Program-made: the position numbers and the translations under genes
Source: Wyeomyia smithii
Lineage: Eukaryota > Arthropoda > Insecta > Diptera > Culicidae
Direction of reading: 5' to 3'
Assembly (NCBI RefSeq): GCF_029784165.1
Contig: NC_073695.1
Span: 190,801,357-190,865,356 of the forward strand
Length of the DNA stretch: 64,000 nt
Notes under the pieces: generated by a model
The model's database searches: none
Seen by the model: only the letters and a program-made list of their open reading frames with translations
Told to the model about the DNA's origin: nothing
In this document: in pieces, positions 55,644-64,000 of the stretch
Layout: each line of letters begins with the position of its first letter
Numbering within the stretch: position 1 is the stretch's first letter

Positions 55644-57679
55644 CACAGTGGTCCAATAAGGCAAAAAGTGGAACTTAATTCCATAGCGCCTTTCAACTTC
55701 ATCCTAGCTTAATAGTGTCTTCGGTACAATTGTTTGTATGGATGACCCGCATAATTGCAAATTATCAAAAAATATGAAAAGTTTTCTATACTAAAAATAA
55801 AATAAAAATAACTTTTTTGTGTTAAGAGATAGAAGAATAGTTTATTCAGCAAAGTTGTAGAAGATACAAAAATATGAAACTTTGTTGAACAAGTGAAAAT
55901 CCTATCTTGTTTTGGTACAAAGTTATAAACTATATTACATGGAACTTATTTATAAGTTAGTTTTTTGTACATAACTTTTGTTAGTTGCATTTTACACGAG
56001 AGTGTAGTTCGGAAGAATTGTTGGGGTACACAAAAAATACATTTTTGCCCAAGACCAGATATCTCTAGGACTTTTCCTTACAAAGTTTTATCATATTTTA
56101 GCTTATTTTTTAGATAACTTCAAGAACGTATAGGTTAAAAAGGGGCAAGTGGAATCATGATGTCAATACTTTTCCTTTAAGTTAAGCTGAAGTACTATAA
56201 ACTTCTTTGGGTTCCATTTGTCCCAATCCACCCATTCTAGAGTACGGCGAGCATATGTCACAGTAGGTTTTCATATATCAAATATACTAACTTTTTTGTG
56301 TTAAGAGATAGAGGAATGGTTTATTCGGCAAAGTTTTAGAACGTGCAAAAATATGAAACTTTGCTGAACAAACAAAATTTCTATATTCATTGGGAAAAGA
56401 GTTACAGCGTATTTCATGTAAAAGTTACTTGAAAGTTAGTTTTCTTGTACTTAACTTCTGTTAGTTACATTTTACAAGAAAATGTTGTTTTAAAAAAGCA
56501 TTTAGGCATACAAAATACACGTTTTTGTTGAAGGCCACACATCTCCAGGACTTTTCCTTACATTATAGCACAGATATAGCATATTTTTTCGATAACTTTA
56601 AGAACGTATAAAGGAAAAAGGGGCTAGTGGAATCATGATGTCAATTCTTTTTCTCAAAGTTTAGCTCAAGTGCTCAAAACTGCTATAAGTTCCATCCGTC
56701 CCAATCCACCTAATCTTTATTCTATACGTTGTTGAAGTTATCGAAAAAATGTGCTGAAATGTGCTATAACTTTGTAAGGAAAAGTCCTGGAGATGTGTGG
56801 CCTTCACCAAAAACGTGTGTTTTGTATGCTCAAATGCTTCTTTAGAACAACGTTTTCTTGTAAAATGTAACTAACAAAAGTTTAGTACAAAAAACTAACT
56901 TTTAAGTAACTTTTACATGAAATACTCTGTAACTCTTTTCCCATTGAAGATAGAAATTTTGTTTGTTCAGCAAAGTTTCATTTTTTGCACGTTCTAAAAC
57001 TTTACCGAATAAACCATTCCTCTATCTCTTAACACAAAAAAGTTAGTATATTTGATATATGAAAACCTACTGTGACATATGCTCGCCGTACTCTAAAATG
57101 GGTGGATTGGGACAAATGGAACCTAAAGAAGTTTAGCTTAACTTAAAGGAAAAGTATTGACATTATGATTCCACTTGCCCCTTTTTAACCTATACGTTCT
57201 TGAAGTTATCTAAAAAATAAGCTAAAATATGATAAAACTTTGTAAGGAAAAGTCCTAGAGATATCTGGTCTTGGGCAAAAATGTATTTTTTGTGTACCCC
57301 AACAATTCCTCCGAACTACACTCTCGTGTAAAATGCAACTAACAAAAGTTATGTACAAAAAACTAACTTTTAAATAAGTTCCATGTAATATAGTTTATAA
57401 CTTTGTACCGAAAAAAGATAGGATTTTCACTTGTTTAACAAAGTTTCATATTTTTGTATCTTCTACAACTTTGCTGAATAAACCTTTCTTCTATCTCTCA
57501 ACACAAAAAAGTTATTTTTATTTTATTTTTAATATAGTAAACTTTTCATATTTTTTGATAATTTGCAATTATGCGGGTCATCCATACAAACAATTGTTCC
57601 GAAGACACTATTAAGCTAGGATGAAGTTGAAAGGCGCTATGGAATTAAGTTCCACTCTTTGCCTTATTGGACCACTGTG
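55644..57679. mobile_element. 2.04-kb foldback element with ~1-kb inverted arms, RSS-like ends and 5-bp duplication
   Basis: The two halves are near-complementary along their whole length (55644-56660 against 56700-57679). Each arm is itself a tandem pair of related ~500-bp units (about 55800-56200 and 56285-56690). The ends read CACAGTG, 12 bp (gtccaataaggc), then aaaaagtgg on the left and aaagagtgg on the right. The direct repeat caatg flanks both sides (55639-55643, 57680-57684). A related sequence without the insert at 57985-58030 (ctgtcaccaatgtacgaggg) shows the likely empty site. CAC-ended termini with a 5-bp duplication fit Transib better than hAT or Tc1. No transposase is present. Transib membership is inference. 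Confidence 0.8.
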
Positions 57680-57684
57680 CAATG

Positions 57685-59700
57685 TGCAAGGGATCGAACT
57701 TCGCTAAGGACTTGAGATACCGATTTTACACCCCTATTAATGCAGGAAACAAGTGTCCGCACTGAATCGAGTTTTATTCAAAATTGAGTTTAGTAAAGTC
57801 AACCAAACTTAATTCCACTCTCGGAGACAGCCAATTGTTTTCCGATTTTTCTTGTTCTTTTCTGGTCCTAACAATTACAATTACTACGACAGGTTTGCTC
57901 TCAGTGATTTTTTTGCAGGCATTTGCCATGTGCAAATTTATATTTTTTTACTAAAATAATTTCTTTAATGTTTCTTCAGAGATATTATCCCACCGCTGTC
58001 ACCAATGTACGAGGGATCAAACTTTGCTGGAGCCTGGAGAAACCGATTTCTTACTCCTGTCAAGGTGCTCCCACAGACCATTATTATAAAAAAATGCACC
58101 AGAAGTATACTATTCGGTTCGTTAAGACGTCCTGAATCTCTGGTCAAAATTTCGAAATCGTCGTATGTTACATTTTGGAATAATGTCCTTTTGAAAATCG
58201 TAAGGTACAAAAAAGTGATATAAAAACGACGAAATACTCATTGTGAAGTACGTTTTTAAACCACCATTTTATTAAATAACTTCCAATATAGTTTCTACAC
58301 ATTTCAAGTATTATATATCATGACATTTCCAATTGGTGGAAAGATTTATTTGAAAATCCCACAGTGCACTGTGTTCCAAACTCGAAATATCGAGATCGTT
58401 TTACATTTGACTATGAAAAATTGATTTTATGTACTCAATGTCTTTGGCAAAATTGTTTCATGAAACAAGTCCTTACTTTTGGCGTTTTCGGATTTTCGAT
58501 CAATCCACCTATCAGTTAGATAAAAAAATATTTTTTTCTAATTTTCATTATACCAGATTGCTTTCTTCAGCAAAGTTGTGAAAAAATTTAACCTATCTGT
58601 GCGTTGGACTCAAAAAAATAGAGTTTTTTTGTGGAATACCCCTCCCTTAAATAAGGTTTTTTGTCCATAATGCTCAAAACAATTAAAAATGTTCTAAGAT
58701 TTTACTAACTCAGCTGAGCTTGCCTCACGACTTTGTAAAATTTATCGTAGTGAACTTGCTGGTTTACAGCAAATCGATATATTTGCTGAATAATCGTCGC
58801 AATATGATGCTTACATTTACAGGAAAAAAAGGCGCAAAAATATCACTTTTTGTATTAAAAATGAATTGTTTTAGTGAAGGGCAGGGTGGCGAAAAACTTT
58901 TCACAAATAAATTCCCTGAATCTGTCTGGGAATCTGGCGATAAGGAGCATCTTAAAAATGAATAACATCTCGGTTTAAAAATTTTCCAAGTTTTTTTTCA
59001 GTTTTTTTCTGATATTTCCTGATTCCTCTGATCGAAAAATGAATTCCCTGACAGTCCCTGATTTTCCAGGTTTTTCCAGGTCTTCGACACCCTGAAAGGG
59101 TCTCAAACTAATTTTCTTTCCTTATTTTTTATGAAAATTCAAACAATTCCTTAGAGGTCAAAAACTTGACAACTTTTCTCTATCTCTTGTTATTATTCAG
59201 TTATATCGATTTATGAAAAAGTGAACCCTTGTCAAAGGTTAGTACTGATAAATTTACTGAAATAACACCGAAATTGCTTAGGGTAGCAATGCATACACAC
59301 TCACAGAGTTTCACTGCATTCTGAGAAGTTGCTGCCATCCTCCGGTCGAATTGATGCGAAATCCGTCAATAAAACAAAAAAAAATATTCTAAAATTAGTA
59401 TTTATTCTATTTTTCTGTTTGCTGATATATTTTTATTTTTGCTTTTTTGCAATTGCAATTTCATATTTCTATTACTAAAATTACATTTTTTCATGTTTTT
59501 TGCGGAAGTTCATCCCACCGCTATCACCAATCGGACGATCGGCGAAGAATCAGCCTTCGCTAGGAACTTCAGATACTGATTTCACACTCCTGTTAGTACA
59601 GGAAAGAAGCGTCCGTTCTGAATGGAATGTTTTTCAACAATAAATTTAGTAACGTCAACCAAACTTAATTATATCTTCCGTTTTCCGACTTTTATCCATG
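57685..59700 (+). repeat. Diverged repeats right of the foldback element
   Basis: Three related segments contain ccaccgctgtcaccaatg or gggatcgaacttcgcta: 55626-55643 continued at 57680, 57990-58065, and 59515-59600. 58060-58190 and 58440-58500 match 10905-11110. 59165-59345 matches 55430-55605. No gene was recognised. Confidence 0.5.
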
Positions 59701-60714
59701 TTGTTTTCTGGTCCTATCGCTTTCTATAGCAACGGCAGAGAAAACCTTATCGTATTCTATTTGCGTCATTTACCTCTATACTTAGGCAATGCGGCCTTTA
59801 TTCACTTGTTCAACCCAAGTCATGCGATCGACGTAGTTTCTTTCCCATGGAAAATAGGATGTCAAATATCGTAAAAGAATGTGGAATGAAAACTAAGCCG
59901 CTAAATGTGCTAGATCCAGAAGCACTTAAAAAGCATAATCTAACACGGCTACTGTTTCAGACTATTCTACGGATGGTTACATCGCATATCTGAACGTCTC
60001 AGAGAACGGAATGTAAAGATACTATTCTCTAATTCTGGAAATAAGACCGGTACAATCGATTCCCCACAACTTGTTTCTAGAAAAATGTTCTATACAACTC
60101 TAGATGTCTGAGACAAAATGCTTGGAACAAAGCATGTGTTAGAACACATACGCCCTTTTTTTAAATTATTGTATCTACACACTTAAATATAATTGCCGAG
60201 AACTCAATAGTTTATGACCTTAGCGGGATGCATTACAAATTTTCGGTAGAATTTCCAAAAAACTTAAATACGGTAGATCAATATGTTTGCTGAATATTCG
60301 TCAAAATATATTGCTGACATTTGCAAAAAAAAAAATGCGCATCGAATTATTATTATAATCAAACAATTTGCTTACAGAATCATAATTTTATATCATGAGG
60401 TAGTACATTCGAAATATGGAATTCATTCAAATATATTTCGTTAAGGTGAAACAGGATTGTGGCTTCTTTTCATACAATTTTGAGGTTGAATTCCTTTTTA
60501 CCTCATGATTTTGAGTGTAAAAATTTCAGCTTCCACTGAAGCGGTCAAATTGCTACTCTAGGCATGCGCCGGTGAAGCAAACAATCGATCAAAGTTTCAC
60601 GCACGTAGTCTCTATAATTCATGAGAAAATTAGCTTACAACCTTCGAGATAGAGGGGGACAAAATTGAAAACTGAAAACATCGAGAGCGTCACTAAAATA
60701 CAGCATTCACCCGC

Positions 60715-61160
60715 TAAAATGCAGAAAATAGCGATTTAATTATTCTTACTATTACACTATTGTCATGCCTTGCTGATCGCCGATCACGACCTCTGATTGG
60801 TCACCTAATGCTTGCTTTCCCTAACACGATCGACAGAAAACTATACCTATCAAACCGGGAATGCATTATTGGGGCCATATAAGAGCCTACTTCTGCTCAA
60901 ACCATTCAGTTTTTTAGTGGATGGCCACTAGCACGGCAACGGATATCAGCAGCGGTGGATGCAGCGAGGGTATCAACATCGGTAGTGGTAGCAGCGCTAG
61001 CGGTAGGTGCAGCGGCATTGCTTTCTCTTGTAAAAAACTACCTTTGTGGGGTAGCGGCAGCATCAGCAGTAGATACACGAAAAGCTGCCATATTTTGGCA
61101 ACACATGAACGAGGATGTCGGTAATCAAAATCTGTCGACCATCGAATTTTAGACGTAGAA
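60715..61160 (-). repeat. Dispersed repeat family R1, inverted copy c
   Basis: Inverted relative to the 7-kb copies: gcttgctttccctaacacga tcgacag at 60820 is the complement of the ctgtcga-cgtgnttgggaagcaag block. It is followed by a cag/gca-rich stretch (60940-61070) and ends gacgtagaattacgtc, a palindromic motif also near 26877 and 29934. Confidence 0.6.
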
Positions 61161-61309
61161 TTACGTCGTACGGCAACATATGTAGAGGTACAAACTCAAA
61201 AACCGAAAACATCACGTAAATTGACCATTTTCTAATGTTGAAAACTCAGTCAGTTTTTAACCAATTTCCTGCATTCTTACAACACTCGATTTTAAAAATG
61301 TAAAAAATT

Positions 61310-61560
61310 GTTATTAGATTATTCGAACTATTGTATTATTGAAAATTGTCAAGCCTTGTTGAAAAACCGATTTCGATTGAACAGATTGGTCCTTCAATGC
61401 TTGCTTTCCCTAACACGATCGACAGAATATCATACCTGGTTGACCAGTATTGCACTCTTGGCCTATTTAAAAGTCTGCTTCTGCCAAACCAATCATTTTA
61501 CTACTGGATGGTGAAAAGAATGGTCCCAACTTAGTAGCAACTGATAGCAGCAGCAGGTGG
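61310..61560 (-). repeat. Dispersed repeat family R1, inverted copy d
   Basis: Repeats ttattcgaactattgtatta, aattgtcaagccttgttgaa and gcttgctttccctaacacga from copy c or its relatives, in the same inverted orientation about 580 bp further on. Confidence 0.6.
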
Positions 61561-63113
61561 CGATATCAACAAAGGCAGCGGTACATCTCATCACTGTTAC
61601 AAAAGGATGATTTACTGGGAACTGGACCGACCAACAGCAAACAGAGCTGTAGCAGGCGGCGATTTCAAATATTTCGCTTCCTTCTATAGCGGACGGCTCA
61701 ACAGAGTAAACAGCAGCTTCAATTCAGCGTTAGATTTTGGATCTTCCTTCTGTGCGGAAACTTTCCACTAGCAGTGTCTCCATTCTCATTAAACCTTTTT
61801 GGGTCTATCAATATCAAGACTTTTGAAGACATGTGAAAGGTGTACCATGGAACATGCAATAAGAAGATCAAAATCAATTTTCAATGCATGCGAAAATAGA
61901 ATATCCTTCTGTAGTACTATGCCACAAATTGAGCTTTACTACTATCGGGATAGTTTTGAAGAGTGGCAGAGAAAATTTCATGATTCTCGTTCTGTTGTTA
62001 TCTGGGTAACATTTTCCACCATTCTCTGAACTTTATCAGCTACTAAGTTTTTCATAACAGTTGGCAAATAGACAAAAAAATATAACAGAATGAATCGTAA
62101 TTCAACAGTAACCTTGCGGTGGTGTCGTATAAACAACCTCTTCAACTATTTCAATTTTAACTCTCGTGTATAATTTTTAAAAGCTGTCGTTTTGAATACT
62201 ACAAATTAAAACCTGAATAAATATTGATAATAATTTGGGATTATGAATACTATTGAAAATACCACCTTAGGACTACCTCAATTGAACTCCATTTCATAAA
62301 TCGCATTGCTGAATTAAATATTTGCCATATATTTAATAGAGTAAATAAAATCAATTAGAAGCTAATTTATATAGACTTCTTAATACTTTGAGATTAGTTA
62401 ATCAATTTAAATGTGTTTAAAGCAATAAAAACTATTCTTAACCTTGCTGCACTACAATAGAATGATGATGTATAAGCCCAGTAATCAACGAGCCTTTTAC
62501 ACATAATTTAATCTTGTATATAGTGTACATTCCAATGCAGCAAAATCTAATAGTACACTCCGATTGATGACAGGAAACCATAGAAAATGATTAGTATTTA
62601 GTATTACCAAAAGGAAGAATTAGAAAGTAATGTTTCGATAGCCACATCTATCATAAACAATATTATTGTATAATAACAATTGTAAAATCCACTAGTATAT
62701 TGCATGAAAATAATGAACTGTAGTAATAGCTTTTGCATAGAACATTCTCGAACCTTGTATAGCATCTAAGTTTCCACTCTCTACCCTTTTTCCAAATCTA
62801 GTATCACTCGCTTCTAGATCGATTTTCATATTTACTACGATCAATGCGTGATGAGCTGTAGTAGTTGTTGCATTTTCACCCGAATTGCTCTCATTTTCCC
62901 CATAATCAGTAGTTATTCTTTGATTCCGTAGTTTACAAACTCTTTCCACATTTTTTAGAAGCCATGTATACTGCTCGAATTTTACCGCTATACAATCTGC
63001 ATATACTCTTAATGAAACTACTCTAGTCTCAGCGTGTGACAGAAAGTCGAATACTAACCGTAAACTTTTCTTTCTTTCTCGTTTTCCTTTGGCTATTTTT
63101 CATCGACCAACAG
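61561..63113. other. AT-rich stretch without recognised features
   Basis: No repeat ends or convincing frames. The final 50 bp are the pyrimidine tract before the possible exon at 63114. Confidence 0.3.
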
Positions 63114-63226
63114 TGGATGATGAGGACAGACGGTACAAGAATTTCATGAATGCCATCAAACGAAAACGACTACAACACCTAAAGGAGCAACTGCAGCAAC
63201 AGGAAATCGTCAGCAATCAACAGTGA
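63114..63226 (+). CDS. Possible alternative last exon with basic coiled-coil end (stop at 63224)
   Basis: A very strong pyrimidine tract (63065-63100) leads to acceptor gaccaacag. An open frame then reads xDDEDRRYKNFMNAIKRKR followed by LQHLKEQLQQQEIVSNQQ and a stop. The sequence is charged, then Leu/Gln-rich, a likely short coiled coil. It needs one base from the upstream exon. A donor-like site within the Thr-rich exon at 52230 (ttca|gtaaat) would supply A and make a Met codon, giving a different protease C-terminus across a 10.9-kb intron. That link is inference; it could instead belong to another gene. Transcript data would decide. Confidence 0.4.
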
Positions 63227-64000
63227 CCGGAACTACTGCTTAGGATAACAACCCAACCAGAATTAAATTGCAAACAAAAACGTAGGCTTTAATTAGGCAC
63301 AGACTGACCTAGTTCTGTCTGCAAGGCTGCAACTTCTTTTTGAATATGATAGCATTTTACACGAGTCTGCCCGCTGCAGACTCCCAGCGGTAGGACATCC
63401 TCTTTCGGGTTCGCGAAAGGAGAAGCAACCTAAACGATGGAAATTCATACGCATTGTCTCCAGTGTCTTCCACGCACATCACAAACCCATATCCACACAC
63501 ACACATTTTCCAACCATTCGAGTAGTAAGACTAACAAGTAAACAACCAACGCGATCAAATGAGACAAGAAAATGTACCTAGCAAATAATGAAAAAAAATA
63601 CTTTAAATTAAACGAAGCGAAACATTCAAAATGATGTGATAACCAATTTCGCCAATATGCGAAACAAGCACACTTGGAATAGTGCAAGGTGTTTACTATA
63701 ATAATTTGTTCTAAATAGTGATAGATAAATCTGAGCATGATTTTTGATAAATCGTGACATATTTCAACTGTAGTACTTTAAGGGAATCAAACTTCAACTA
63801 AAGGCAATCGAATCATAAATCGGTAATCAAACCAGCATTTCTAACCGGAAATGACTAACCGATACAACCATCAAGTCTCAAATCAGAAGGACATTACATA
63901 AAAGTTTTATTATTTTGTCTGATTCGAGGTTCTAAAAAAACTGCGAGCGAAGATGAGTGCCTTAGGACGAAACCAATAGCTTACAAAAAGCTTATTGCCT
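63227..64000. other. Possible 3' UTR to window end
   Basis: Follows the TGA at 63224. No further frame or terminal repeat; a CACACA run sits near 63494. Confidence 0.25.

Noticed and set aside
59780..60200. Possible coding remnant
   Set aside because: Short phrases looked protein-like but no frame stays open and no family was recognised.

Overview
The window reads as nuclear DNA of a culicine mosquito (Aedes/Culex type). It is AT-rich and intron-rich. It holds one cellular gene, and most of the rest is transposable-element (TE) debris: non-LTR retrotransposons, a tRNA-derived SINE, mariner remnants, and hAT-, piggyBac- and possibly Transib-type non-autonomous elements. The species assignment is inference from TE content. 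No bacterial-type feature, CRISPR array, rRNA or genuine tRNA gene was seen.

The cellular gene is on the + strand and covers at least 37,744-52,630, perhaps to 63,226. It encodes a secreted M12B/ADAMTS-like zinc metalloprotease. The visible exons are 37,744-37,886; one of two alternatives (38,356-38,408 or 39,121-39,176); 50,831-50,957; 51,035-51,199; 51,265-51,496; 51,566-51,666; and 51,874-52,630. All splice phases agree. The reprolysin motif HEVGHLLGAVHD spans an exon junction and is followed by a disintegrin-like cysteine-rich region, then a Thr/Asn/Gln-rich tail. No thrombospondin type-1 repeat is visible. The signal peptide, propeptide and N-terminal half of the protease domain were not found. 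The most notable gene feature is the pair of tandem homologous exons at 38.4 and 39.1 kb. Their lengths mean that exactly one can be used without losing the frame.

Layout. 0-5 kb: short repeats, a MITE, and a hAT-type element (3,554-4,768, 8-bp target duplication) inside an older inverted-repeat element. 5.4-6.5 kb: 3' piece of an RTE-like retrotransposon. 6.6-8 kb: two copies of a dispersed repeat. 8.27-8.42 and 15.28-15.77 kb: two TTAA-flanked piggyBac-like MITEs. 9.94-10.87 kb: a deleted DD41D mariner. 11-15 kb: mostly non-repetitive. 16.1-16.8 kb: degenerate satellite. 17.3-23.17 kb: complete non-LTR retrotransposon with EN-RT-RNase H, an intact ORF2, a damaged ORF1 and a 14-bp target duplication. 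23.4-29.3 kb: MITEs, a SINE, a non-LTR 3' end and a dead transposase. 30.5-36.3 kb: a ten-unit complex tandem array with a 1.2-kb internal segmental duplication. 42.4-49.4 kb: a minus-strand pile of broken RTE-like copies, with a mariner fragment inside, all in the 11.7-kb intron of the protease gene. 54.6-59.7 kb: a degenerate tandem region interrupted by a 2.04-kb foldback element whose ends resemble a recombination signal (CACAGTG, 12-bp spacer, A-rich nonamer). 60.7-61.6 kb: more dispersed repeats. 63.1 kb: a possible alternative last exon.

The main genic signal is a protease whose active-site-proximal loop appears switchable by alternative splicing. The main TE signal is the foldback element with RSS-like ends and a 5-bp duplication.
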